Shown piece after piece: positions 1 to 7,509 of a DNA stretch of 43,024 nt (its first letter is position 1; each line of letters opens with the position of its first letter). This DNA is from an uncultured Bacilli bacterium (GTDB taxonomy: Bacteria > Bacillota_I > Bacilli_A > RF39 > UBA660): NCBI GenBank assembly GCA_947589105.1, contig CANQBL010000007.1, positions 1 to 43,024 on the forward strand, read 5' to 3'. Under the pieces are notes generated by a model. It saw only the letters and a list, made by a program, of their open reading frames with translations, made no database searches and had not been told where the DNA came from. The position numbers and the translations under genes were made by a program.

Positions 1-4
1 TATA

Positions 5-817
5 ATGAATATAATAAAAGTAATACAATATGTTTTTCTAGGAATAATTCAAGGTTTTACAGAACCAATACCAATTTCCTCAAGTGGACATCTTTTAATT
101 TTAAAAAATTTATTTAACTTTAATATGTTAAATGATATTAATTTTGAAATAGTTGTTAACTTTGGTTCTTTTTTAGCAATTATATTTTTGTTTAGAAAAG
201 AAATTATAAAAATAATAACTGATTTTTTTGAATTTATAAAAACTAAAAATGAATCTTATAAAGAAAATTATAAGTATGCTTGGCTAATTGTTGTTGGAAC
301 AATACCTGCAGGAGTATTTGGTATAATTTTAAAAGATAAAATAGATTTAATATCAAATAATGTAAAATTAGTAGGAATTGCTCTTTTAATAACATCATGT
401 GCACTATTCTTAATAAAAGATACAAAAGGAAAAAAAGAAAAAAAAGAAATAACCTTTTTTGATGCATTAGTAATTGGGCTATTTCAAGTAGTAGCTTTGT
501 TCCCAGGAATATCAAGAAGTGGTGCTACAGTAGTAGGTGCTATGACAAGGGATTTTAAAAGACAAGTAGCAGTAGATTATTCTTTTATGTTATATTTACC
601 TATTAGTCTAGCAACCATGATACTAGGGATAAAAGATTTAATTAATACTCCTAACTTTTCTAGTATGTTATTACCTTATACATTAGGTATGATAGCTAGT
701 ATGATAGTTACCTACTTTAGTGCCAAATGGTTTATAAACATAATGAAAAAAGGAAAACTTGGTTACTTTTCTATTTATTGCTTAATTGTTGGATTACTTG
801 TAATAATTTTTTTATAA
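5..817 (+). CDS. uppP: Undecaprenyl-diphosphatase UppP (BacA family)
   Basis: Integral membrane phosphatase that converts undecaprenyl diphosphate to the monophosphate, recycling the lipid carrier for peptidoglycan and wall polymers. The 270-aa protein has the two family signatures: Glu20 followed by SSSGH (residues 25-29), and PGISRSGAT (residues 167-175), which form the active site. About seven or eight hydrophobic segments are visible, and the length is normal for the family. The ATG lies four bases from the window edge, so promoter and ribosome binding site are not visible. A strong hairpin follows the stop directly, so this is the last gene of its transcript. The family is conferred with bacitracin tolerance when overexpressed (established knowledge). 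Identification is firm. Confidence 0.95.
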   Translation: MNIIKVIQYVFLGIIQGFTEPIPISSSGHLLILKNLFNFNMLNDINFEIVVNFGSFLAIIFLFRKEIIKIITDFFEFIKTKNESYKENYKYAWLIVVGTIPAGVFGIILKDKIDLISNNVKLVGIALLITSCALFLIKDTKGKKEKKEITFFDALVIGLFQVVALFPGISRSGATVVGAMTRDFKRQVAVDYSFMLYLPISLATMILGIKDLINTPNFSSMLLPYTLGMIASMIVTYFSAKWFINIMKKGKLGYFSIYCLIVGLLVIIFL

Positions 818-844
818 AAAGAAGATTCATTTGAATCTTCTTTT
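817..844. terminator. Bidirectional terminator between uppP and a small membrane gene
   Basis: A perfect 12-bp stem (817-828 pairs with 833-844, loop ATTT) begins inside the uppP stop codon. A/T runs on both sides allow termination on either strand; on the minus strand it overlaps the stop of the 33-aa gene. Confidence 0.9.
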
Positions 845-945
845 CATATCAATAAACCTATTAACATTATAATTAATAAAACAACCACACAAATAACTAT
901 CTTTGTTATAACACTCTTTTTTTCTTTATCATTTAAACTATTCAT
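844..945 (-). CDS. Small single-pass membrane protein, 33 aa
   Basis: Not a recognised family. The protein starts MNSLNDKEKKSV, followed by about 20 hydrophobic residues to the C-terminus (ending IGLLI), so it looks like a short cytoplasmic head with one membrane helix. It is supported as a real gene by a strong Shine-Dalgarno (GGAGGGT, eight or nine bases before the ATG), a promoter at 969-997 and a terminator at its 3' end. It uses TGA as stop. It is too short to place by eye. Similar one-helix proteins in Bacilli often act as membrane adaptors or modulators, but nothing here says which. It sits alone between convergent uppP and the 3' end of holA. Confidence 0.65.
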   Translation of the reverse strand: MNSLNDKEKKSVITKIVICVVVLLIIMLIGLLI

Positions 946-968
946 AGTACCCTCCATATTATGTTTTT

Positions 969-997
969 ATTTTATCATTATTTTTTTAAAACTTCAA
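969..997 (-). promoter_or_regulatory. Promoter of the 33-aa membrane gene
   Basis: On the minus strand TTGAAG (992-997) and TAAAAT (969-974) are separated by 17 bases, with a TGn extension before the -10. The -35 lies over the last codons of holA. Confidence 0.55.
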
Positions 998-998
998 C

Positions 999-1937
999 TT
1001 AAAGATGTAAAAGAAAATTTTCTAAACCAATCGTTTTATCTATCTTACCACTTTTTATTTCAAAGTCTAAATTGTGTAATTTTTTTAAAACATCAGATAA
1101 TTCATATATTAGATAATCTGCTTCTAAAGCAATTTTAACTCGATAAGGGTGAACCTTTAAAATATCAGCTATTTCACTGATTGTTTTTCCTCTAGAATTT
1201 AATAATTTTACTTGGTATGTTAATAAAAATTGATTAGCTAAAAGAGCGATAATTTTTATTGGTTCCTCTCCTATAATTATTAAATCATTATAACATTTAT
1301 ATACTTTATTATAATCTTTTTTCATTATTCCATCAGTTAATTCAAAAATATTATCCTTAAAACCTTTAGAGCAAATATCTTTAATATCTTGCATTAAAAT
1401 ATCTTTATCATTTTCTTTATATATAATCATTTTTTTAATTTCACTAATTAAAATATCAACGTTTTTACCTATATAATCAACAAAATAATTAGCTGTTTTA
1501 AAATCTATTTTATAACCACTTTCTTTAAATTCATTAATAACAAAATCTGGTAAATTTTTATCATCTATTTTACTTTTATTAATAACTTTTGCATTTTGTT
1601 TTAGTAATTTTACTATTTTTTTTCTTTCATCTAACTTATCACTAATTACCGTAAAAATAACAATATTATTATGACTAGAATCATTAATGTAATTAGATAA
1701 ATAATCTAAATCATGGTTTATGTTTACTTGATTTGTTGTTAAAAATAAAGCATTTTCGCCTATTAAAACTTTTTTATCATCAAATATGGATATACAAGAT
1801 GCATCATCTAATAACTCATCTATTTTACTTATAGATAAATCATAATTAATTACATCTTTAATAGTACCTGTTATTTTTTCTATCTCTCTTTTAATCAATC
1901 CATAATCATTACCATATATTAAATATAAATTATTCAT
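999..1937 (-). CDS. holA: DNA polymerase III delta subunit (HolA)
   Basis: Clamp-loader delta subunit, which opens the beta sliding clamp during replication. About 312 aa, close to the usual 330-340. It begins MNNLYLIYGNDYGLIKREI; YLIYGND-type N-termini open the AAA+ like domain I of HolA proteins. The C-terminal third (helical, with KVHPYRVKIALEAD) matches the conserved collar region. An in-frame TTG at 1949 would add four residues, but the GGTGG at 1942-1946 fits the ATG at 1937. A TATAAT at 1953-1958 just upstream may give it its own promoter, because the preceding rplT operon ends in a terminator here. Family divergence is high, so a little doubt remains. Confidence 0.85.
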   Translation of the reverse strand: MNNLYLIYGNDYGLIKREIEKITGTIKDVINYDLSISKIDELLDDASCISIFDDKKVLIGENALFLTTNQVNINHDLDYLSNYINDSSHNNIVIFTVISDKLDERKKIVKLLKQNAKVINKSKIDDKNLPDFVINEFKESGYKIDFKTANYFVDYIGKNVDILISEIKKMIIYKENDKDILMQDIKDICSKGFKDNIFELTDGIMKKDYNKVYKCYNDLIIIGEEPIKIIALLANQFLLTYQVKLLNSRGKTISEIADILKVHPYRVKIALEADYLIYELSDVLKKLHNLDFEIKSGKIDKTIGLENFLLHL

Positions 1938-1960
1938 TAATACCACCAAAATAATTATAC

Positions 1961-1988
1961 AATAAAAAAAGAAACTAAGCTAGTTTCT
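1961..1988 (-). terminator. Terminator of the infC-rpmI-rplT operon
   Basis: An 8-bp stem (AGAAACTA/TAGTTTCT, three-base loop) covers the last rplT codons and stop, followed on the minus strand by a run of seven T. Confidence 0.85.
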
Positions 1989-2532
1989 CTAATAATTCTG
2001 CCTTTTTCATTGAAGTATACCCTTCAATATTCTTTTCTTTTGCTAATTTTTTTAATTCTGCTACGGTTAATTTTGATATATCTTCTTTTTTAGTAGTACT
2101 TTTCTTAGCTGGAGCTTCTTTTACTTCTTTTTTATCAGATTGTTTAACTGAAGCCTTGGCTTCTTTAGGCATTTTTCCTTCTAATGCATCTTTTGCAATT
2201 ATTACTAAATCAGTAAATGCTTTTGGTGAATCAATTGCAATTTCTGCAAGCATCTTACGGTTAACAGTTACACCAGCCTTTGCAAGCCCATTAATGAATC
2301 TTGAATAACTGATTTCGTTTTCACGACATGCAGCATTAATTCTAACAATCCATAACTTTCTAAAATTACGCTTGGTTTGTCTTCTATCTCTATATGCATA
2401 CATATATGAATGCATTACTTGTTCTTTTGCAGTTTTAAATAAGCGATGTTTACTTCCGAAATATCCCTTAGCTTCTTTTAATACTTTCTTACGACGTGCT
2501 TTAGTTGTAGCACCATTTTTTACTCTTGCCAT
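1975..2532 (-). CDS. rplT: Ribosomal protein L20 with a C-terminal Rho-N/SAP-like extension
   Basis: 50S protein L20, needed for early large-subunit assembly and, in Bacilli, repressor of its own operon by binding the infC leader. Residues 1 to about 118 are an ordinary L20 ([19 protein letters not shown], then [20 protein letters not shown]). The remaining 67 residues are extra: a Lys/Ala/Glu-rich linker (about 119-150), then a compact helical motif containing [18 protein letters not shown] and AELLEKL. That pattern resembles the Rho N-terminal or SAP-type nucleic-acid-binding helix-extended-helix. L20 is normally about 118 aa, so this is a fusion or extension. Shine-Dalgarno AGGAGGAAT precedes the ATG. 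It is the last gene of infC-rpmI-rplT. L20 itself is certain; the reading of the tail is inference. Confidence 0.96.
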   Translation of the reverse strand: MARVKNGATTKARRKKVLKEAKGYFGSKHRLFKTAKEQVMHSYMYAYRDRRQTKRNFRKLWIVRINAACRENEISYSRFINGLAKAGVTVNRKMLAEIAIDSPKAFTDLVIIAKDALEGKMPKEAKASVKQSDKKEVKEAPAKKSTTKKEDISKLTVAELKKLAKEKNIEGYTSMKKAELLEKLA

Positions 2533-2559
2533 TTTTTATTCCTCCTTATTTACTTAAAA

Positions 2560-2763
2560 TTATAAAGTATCAATTATTCTCTTTAATCTATTTTTATCTG
2601 CTCCACTTAAATTAGACTTAGATCTTTTATTTCTATTATAAGCAGCATTTTTTGAACCAGTATTATGTCTTGAACCAGGATGACCAATCGTAATGGTTCC
2701 ACTTTGTCTAACATTTAATACCTTTTTAGTACCTTTATGAGTTTTTTGTGTTTTCTTTGCCAT
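2560..2763 (-). CDS. rpmI: Ribosomal protein L35
   Basis: Small basic 50S protein of 67 aa. It has the family pattern MAKKTQKTHKGTKKVLNVRQ with a central basic GSRHNTGSKN and C-terminal DKNRLKRIID. It lies between infC (24 bases) and rplT (27 bases) in the universal infC-rpmI-rplT order, each gene preceded by a strong GGAGGA sequence. Nothing unusual is seen. Confidence 0.97.
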   Translation of the reverse strand: MAKKTQKTHKGTKKVLNVRQSGTITIGHPGSRHNTGSKNAAYNRNKRSKSNLSGADKNRLKRIIDTL

Positions 2764-2787
2764 TTTTTATTCCTCCTATATTAAATT

Positions 2788-3315
2788 TTACTTATTTTTT
2801 ACTGGGTTAATCATAGCCAACATATTTCTTCCATCAAGTACTGGAGCATTTTCTAATACTCCCACATCACTTAATGCGTCAGCAAATTTTAGCAAAACTT
2901 CCTTGCCCTTATCAGTAAACTGCATTTCACGGCCTCTAAAACGGATAGTTAACTTAATTTTATGACCCTTTTCTAAATATTTTTTTGCATTATTTAATTT
3001 CGTATTAAAGTCATGCACATCAATGTTTGGTGACAAACGATATTCTTTTGTTTCTGCATTATTTTCCTTTTGTTTTTTTTGGGACTCTTTTAGTTTCTTT
3101 TTCTTTTCATACTTAAACTTATTATAGTCCATTAACTTACATACTGGATTTTCTGCTTTATCATTGATTAAAACCAAATCAAATCCAGCATAAGATGCAA
3201 GTGTTAATGCCTCATCCTTTGATTTAATACCTAATTGTTCACCATTTGGTCCAATTACAAGCATTTGTTTTGCTCTTATTTGCTCATTAATTGGCATATC
3301 TTTTTCCTTTGCTAT
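2788..3315 (-). CDS. infC: Translation initiation factor IF-3 (probable ATA start)
   Basis: IF-3 binds the 30S subunit and enforces correct start-codon and initiator-tRNA choice. The core is typical: INEQIRAKQMLVIGPNGEQLG at the N-terminus, the N-domain KLMDYNKFKYEKKKK, then the C-domain with IDVHDFNTKL and KIKLTIRFRGREMQF. The first in-frame ATG is at 3297. However, the perfect GGAGGTG (3323-3329) lies seven bases before an in-frame ATA at 3315 and 25 bases before the ATG. I therefore place the start at ATA, adding AKEKD-like residues as in other Bacilli. infC genes in many bacteria use AUU, AUC or AUA so that IF-3 represses its own translation (established). The alternative start at 3297, with a weaker AAAGGA, is possible. 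Confidence 0.93.
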   Translation of the reverse strand: MAKEKDMPINEQIRAKQMLVIGPNGEQLGIKSKDEALTLASYAGFDLVLINDKAENPVCKLMDYNKFKYEKKKKLKESQKKQKENNAETKEYRLSPNIDVHDFNTKLNNAKKYLEKGHKIKLTIRFRGREMQFTDKGKEVLLKFADALSDVGVLENAPVLDGRNMLAMINPVKNK

Positions 3316-3322
3316 ATTAAAG

Positions 3323-3329
3323 CACCTCC
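3323..3329 (-). promoter_or_regulatory. Ribosome binding site deciding the infC start
   Basis: GGAGGTG on the minus strand. Its spacing of seven bases points to the ATA at 3315 rather than the ATG at 3297. Confidence 0.7.
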
Positions 3330-3331
3330 AT

Positions 3332-3469
3332 AAAAAAAGTGAATACGAGATTAGTATTCACCTTAAAAAACGCTTAAATATATGTTAATTCTAAAGCTGG
3401 CGTTTAACCCATTACTATTTGTAATCGGGTGAGATAAATACAATCTTCTTTCCTTCATATCAAAATTAC
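3332..3469 (-). ncRNA. infC leader, L20-type attenuator
   Basis: About 140-150 nt are transcribed before infC. The leader ends in an intrinsic terminator: TGAATAC/GTATTCA (3343-3360) with a seven-base loop, followed by C and seven T, directly before the infC ribosome binding site. Upstream segments contain GGGTTAAACGCCAGC and AAGCG, which could pair alternatively. In Bacillus the infC-rpmI-rplT leader is bound by L20 and causes premature termination (established). The position and terminator here fit that mechanism. I did not fold the RNA, so assignment to the L20 leader family is inference. Confidence 0.6.
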
Positions 3470-3475
3470 TCAAAT

Positions 3476-3504
3476 AGTATACAACATATTTTATGATTTG
3501 TAAA
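3476..3504 (-). promoter_or_regulatory. Promoter of infC-rpmI-rplT
   Basis: TTTACA (3499-3504) and TATACT (3476-3481) on the minus strand are 17 bases apart. It lies just after the rpe stop. Confidence 0.8.
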
Positions 3505-3533
3505 GCTTTTTATAACAATATATAACTACCCAA

Positions 3534-4154
3534 CTATCTTAACTTATTAATTTGCTTATTATAATTATCAGAATTAGTTACAAAAGAGCCTGATACAACC
3601 ATATCACATCCAGCATACTTACATAGTTCTATAGTCTTATCGTTTACCCCTCCATCAATGCTAATCATAAGATCACTAGGAGCTATTTTCTTAATACTTT
3701 TTATTTTCTCTACTACATCCTCTTTAAAACTTTGCCCACCTAAACCAGGAGTTACACTCATGAATAAAACTAAATCTATATCATTTAGATACTTAGTAAG
3801 TTTTGAAATATCTGTTTCAGGATTAATTGCTAATCCAACTTTAATACCAAGTGACTTAACGTAATCAATAAGTTCATAATCCTTAATAATTTCAACGTGG
3901 AAAGTTAAATATTCTGGCATTAATTGTGCATACTTTTTTACCGTATCGTAATCATCTACCATTAAATGTACATCTAAAGGTTTAGTACTAACTAACTTAA
4001 CATCCTTTAATACCTCAATCGGAAATTTTTTGTCAAAAACAAATTTTCCATCCATTACATCAATATGCAAAAAATCCGCGGTAGACTCATTTACCTTTTT
4101 AACAGCATTTATAAGCCTATCATAAACACTTAATACTGATACTGATACTTTCAT
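3534..4154 (-). CDS. rpe: Ribulose-phosphate 3-epimerase
   Basis: Interconverts ribulose 5-phosphate and xylulose 5-phosphate in the pentose phosphate pathway. The 206-aa TIM barrel shows the family motifs in order: HIDVMDGKFV (metal-binding His and catalytic Asp), DVHLMV, MSVTPGLGGQSF (phosphate-binding loop) and ISIDGGVND (second catalytic Asp). Slightly shorter than the usual 215-220 aa. It starts three bases after the rsgA stop and is the last gene of the rlmN-prpC-prkC-rsgA-rpe cluster, the same order as in Bacillus subtilis. No terminator is visible after it, so some transcripts may run on into the infC leader. Confidence 0.96.
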   Translation of the reverse strand: MKVSVSVLSVYDRLINAVKKVNESTADFLHIDVMDGKFVFDKKFPIEVLKDVKLVSTKPLDVHLMVDDYDTVKKYAQLMPEYLTFHVEIIKDYELIDYVKSLGIKVGLAINPETDISKLTKYLNDIDLVLFMSVTPGLGGQSFKEDVVEKIKSIKKIAPSDLMISIDGGVNDKTIELCKYAGCDMVVSGSFVTNSDNYNKQINKLR

Positions 4155-4157
4155 ACT

Positions 4158-5000
4158 TTACCTCTTATTAATATTTATCTCATCAATAAATTTCACGTAA
4201 TTTTCATATCGTGATTTTAATATTTTTCCTTCTTCTACAAGTTCTTTTACATAACATCCATCTTCTTTTACATGAATACAATCTTGATATTTACATTTAT
4301 CTTCATTTTCATAAAACTCAATAAAATTATCTTTAATATCTTTTTTATCCATTCCAATAAAATCAAGGGATGAAAAACCAGGAGTATCTGCGACTAAACC
4401 ACCTTCTATATCAAGTAATTCAACATGCCTAGTGGTATGTCTTCCCCTTCCCAAAGCCTTTGATATTTCTCCAGTTGGAAGATTTAATTCAGTTTTTAAC
4501 TTATTTAACAAAGAAGATTTACCCACTCCTGTTTGACCTGTTAGAACACTTAATTTTTCCTTCATAATCTTTTTAATGTTCAACAATTCATTATTTATAT
4601 ATACTTCATATCCTATTTTTTTATAATAATTAATAATATAATCTATTTTTTTTGTATCTTTTAATAAATCATACTTTGTAAAACAAATAACTGGTTTAAT
4701 ATTATTATACTCTATTACAACTAGCATCTTATCAAGTAAATTACTTGAAAAATCAGGCTGTTTACAACTTACTAATATTATTGCCTGATCTACGTTTGTA
4801 ATAGGAGGTCTTATTAGTTCGTTTTTTCTTGGAAGAATTTTAGTTATGACGTTATTATCAGTATCAACTTCTACCATATCTCCAACCAAAGGAGTTATCT
4901 TAAGATATTTAAACTTACCAATACAAGAGCACTCATATAACTTATCTTTTATTTCAACAGTCCATTTATTACTTATTAATTTTATTACTCTACCAACCAT
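4158..5000 (-). CDS. rsgA: Ribosome small-subunit GTPase RsgA
   Basis: Circularly permuted GTPase that acts late in 30S maturation. 280 aa with an N-terminal OB-fold, then GTPase motifs in permuted order: G4 TKYD (108-111), G1 GQTGVGKSS (155-163) and G3 DTPG (205-208). The C-terminal zinc site is complete: Cys236, Cys241, His243, Cys249. The switch region GRGRHTTRH is present. Its ATG overlaps the stop of the kinase gene as TAATG, so the two are translationally coupled. In Bacilli RsgA (CpgA) is a substrate of the neighbouring PASTA kinase (established for B. subtilis); the overlap makes that plausible here too. Confidence 0.97.
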   Translation of the reverse strand: MVGRVIKLISNKWTVEIKDKLYECSCIGKFKYLKITPLVGDMVEVDTDNNVITKILPRKNELIRPPITNVDQAIILVSCKQPDFSSNLLDKMLVVIEYNNIKPVICFTKYDLLKDTKKIDYIINYYKKIGYEVYINNELLNIKKIMKEKLSVLTGQTGVGKSSLLNKLKTELNLPTGEISKALGRGRHTTRHVELLDIEGGLVADTPGFSSLDFIGMDKKDIKDNFIEFYENEDKCKYQDCIHVKEDGCYVKELVEEGKILKSRYENYVKFIDEININKR

Positions 5001-6760
5001 TATTCACCATCATTTTCATTATTTTCACTTTGTTGTGTAGTTGGAGCTTTAGTAGTAGTTGTTGTGGGTTGTTCTTTTGATACAACAATTTTAAATGTAA
5101 CATTTTCAAATATTTCTTCACCTGCTTTTGGAGATTGAGCAAGAACCACATTCGCTGGAACCTCATTTGTTTCTTTATAAGTAACTTTAAGAGTAAGTCC
5201 ATATTTTTCACAAAACTCAGTTGCTCTTTCTAAAGTCCAAGCATCGGTTACCATATCTGGATAAGTAGATAGTATTTTAGGAATATATAAAGTTATATTT
5301 TGTCCTGAGGTAACCTTTTCTCCTTTTTTAATACTTTGTTCAATTATAAGTTGTTCTTTCCCTTCATACTTAACAGCTTCCGTAACCTCTTTTTCCTCAA
5401 TTTCTACTTTTATTCCTTCTAATTCAAGTTTAGCTTTTACTTCATAAACATTTTGTCCAACATAATCTTCAATCAAGATTTTTTTAGAACCAGAAGAATA
5501 ATAAATTGTTATCGTACTTCCTTTTTTAACATATCTATTTTTACTAGGTTCTGTTTCAATTACTAAGTTTGCATCTATTTCATCACTTGATTTTTTCCTA
5601 GAACTAATTTTAAACCCAGCTTTTTTTATCATTTCTTCTGCCTTAGATATTTCCATTCCATATATATCAGGCACTCTTATTTCCTCTGATTCTGTTAGCT
5701 TTGGTAAAAGTATTATAATAAACATCATCAAACAAGCAAAACCACCAATTATGCAACTAATAATAATCATTTTCTTTTTATTAGATTTTTCTATTTTATC
5801 TTCTTCTGTTATCTGTTTTGCCACCGGCTTTTCTTCATTAACCTCTTTTTTTTCTTCTTTTAATACATTTATGGTTTTAGTATCTGAAAAATCAGTTTCA
5901 GGATATTTAAATGTTATTTTTTCTTCATCTTGTCTTTCAGCATCTAAAGAAGTTTTTATATCTTCCGCCATTTGTCTTACGTCACGATATCTATTCTTAG
6001 GATTTTTAGCTGAAGCTTTTAGTATTATATTCTCAATTGATTGAGGCACGACAGGATTAAGTTCTCTTACGCTAGGCAAAGGTTCCTTCATATGTTTTAA
6101 AGCAATCTCAACCGCGCTATCTCCTTTAAATGGCATTTTACCAGTTAACATTTCAAACATAAGTATTCCAAGGGAATATATATCACTTCTTATTGTAGAA
6201 CCTTTACCACTAGCTTGTTCTGGAGGTAAATAATGAACACTTCCCATAACAGAATTAGTTTGTGTTAATTCCACACTATTAAGGGCCATTGCTATGCCAA
6301 AATCCGTTATTTTAACTAAACCACTTTCCTTAATCATTATATTTTGAGGTTTAATATCCCTATGGATTATATATGAATCATGAGCACTAGCAAGAGCATC
6401 TAATAGCTGAAGCATGATGTCTATTGTTTCTGGTAAAGTCAAAACTCCCCTTTTCTTTATTAATTGTTTTAATGTTTTACCCTCGATATACTCCATTACT
6501 ATATAAAAATTACCATCATCTTCTCCAACGTCGTATATTTCAACTATATTAGGATGAGATAAAGAAGATGCTGATAAAGCCTCTCTTTGAAATCTTCTAA
6601 CGAATTTTTCATCACCGGATAAATCTCCTCTTAATACTTTAACTGCAACTTTTCTATCTAATATAGTATCTGTAGCTAAATAAACATTAGCCATTCCACC
6701 TTCACCAATTAATTTTTCTATTTCATAGCGATCATTTATTTTTTGTCCTGTTATAATCAC
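5000..6760 (-). CDS. prkC: Membrane Ser/Thr protein kinase with PASTA domains
   Basis: Eukaryotic-type kinase that senses cell-wall fragments or lipid II and controls division and wall synthesis. Kinase domain about 12-270: GEGGMANVY (19-27), Lys41, catalytic HRDIKPQN with Asp135, and DFG at 153-155. A Lys/Glu-rich juxtamembrane region is followed by one membrane helix (about 331-352). Three extracellular PASTA repeats follow (roughly 360-425, 426-495, 496-565) and a Thr/Gln-rich tail (TTTTTKAPTTQQ). The start is GTG at 6760, overlapping the phosphatase stop as GTGA. It is cotranscribed with its partner phosphatase and rsgA. The 586-aa length is normal for a three-PASTA protein. Confidence 0.97.
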   Translation of the reverse strand: MIITGQKINDRYEIEKLIGEGGMANVYLATDTILDRKVAVKVLRGDLSGDEKFVRRFQREALSASSLSHPNIVEIYDVGEDDGNFYIVMEYIEGKTLKQLIKKRGVLTLPETIDIMLQLLDALASAHDSYIIHRDIKPQNIMIKESGLVKITDFGIAMALNSVELTQTNSVMGSVHYLPPEQASGKGSTIRSDIYSLGILMFEMLTGKMPFKGDSAVEIALKHMKEPLPSVRELNPVVPQSIENIILKASAKNPKNRYRDVRQMAEDIKTSLDAERQDEEKITFKYPETDFSDTKTINVLKEEKKEVNEEKPVAKQITEEDKIEKSNKKKMIIISCIIGGFACLMMFIIILLPKLTESEEIRVPDIYGMEISKAEEMIKKAGFKISSRKKSSDEIDANLVIETEPSKNRYVKKGSTITIYYSSGSKKILIEDYVGQNVYEVKAKLELEGIKVEIEEKEVTEAVKYEGKEQLIIEQSIKKGEKVTSGQNITLYIPKILSTYPDMVTDAWTLERATEFCEKYGLTLKVTYKETNEVPANVVLAQSPKAGEEIFENVTFKIVVSKEQPTTTTTKAPTTQQSENNENDGE

Positions 6761-7500
6761 CTAACCTCACCACTTTCTTTTTCCAAATACGCGATGGATA
6801 CATTATCAGTACCACCCCTTAAATTACTCTTTCTTATTAATTTAACTATTTTTTCCTCCGTAGTTAACTCACTATTTAAAACTTTTTCTATTTGATCTTT
6901 AGTAAGCATATTAGTAAGTCCATCACTACATAAAAGAATTGCATCACATTCAGTATCAACATCAAAAATATCAACATCTATTGGATTATTTGCACCAAGA
7001 GCCCTCATTAAAACGTTCTTTCTAGGATGATTTTCAGCTTCTTCAGGGGTAAGTTCACCAGTTTCAACTAGTAAATTAACAAGGGTATGATCCTTGGTAA
7101 CTTTATACAAAACCTTCTTTTTCATTACAAATCCAGAAGAATCTCCAACGTTTGCAAATAATATATAATTTTCAGTTATTACTGACAAAACAAGGGTTGT
7201 TCCCATTCCTTTACTTTCAGGAAATTCATCCGTGTATTTAAAAATCGACTCGTTAAGATCACTTACATTTTTTCTTATCCAATTTACTGCTTCTTGTTTT
7301 TCTCCAATAGATTCCAAGGTTTTAAATTTATCGGTAAGACCATTAACAACTATGGATGAAGCTATTTCTCCAGCCTTATGACCACCCATACCATCAGCAA
7401 CCACCATTAAGTATTCTCCAGTTAAATTTTTTACAATCATTACGGAATCTTCGTTATGAGTTCTAACTTTTCCTGTATCTGTTATATAATATGATTTCAT
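6757..7500 (-). CDS. prpC: PP2C-family Ser/Thr protein phosphatase
   Basis: Metal-dependent phosphatase that reverses the adjacent kinase. 247 aa, with the PP2C metal-binding and catalytic motifs: DTGKVRTHNEDS (start region), VADGMGGHKAGEIAS, GDSSGF, LLCSDGLTNML and GGTDNVSIAYL. All the conserved Asp residues needed for metal binding can be seen. The stop overlaps the start of the kinase gene by four bases and rlmN ends nine bases upstream, so rlmN-prpC-prkC-rsgA-rpe is one tightly packed operon. Confidence 0.96.
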   Translation of the reverse strand: MKSYYITDTGKVRTHNEDSVMIVKNLTGEYLMVVADGMGGHKAGEIASSIVVNGLTDKFKTLESIGEKQEAVNWIRKNVSDLNESIFKYTDEFPESKGMGTTLVLSVITENYILFANVGDSSGFVMKKKVLYKVTKDHTLVNLLVETGELTPEEAENHPRKNVLMRALGANNPIDVDIFDVDTECDAILLCSDGLTNMLTKDQIEKVLNSELTTEEKIVKLIRKSNLRGGTDNVSIAYLEKESGEVR

Positions 7501-7509
7501 ACCCTTCGC

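Noticed and set aside
4990-5211. Leu-rich open frame overlapping the 3' end of the kinase gene
   Set aside because: Frame shadow of the PASTA-coding sequence, without a ribosome binding site.
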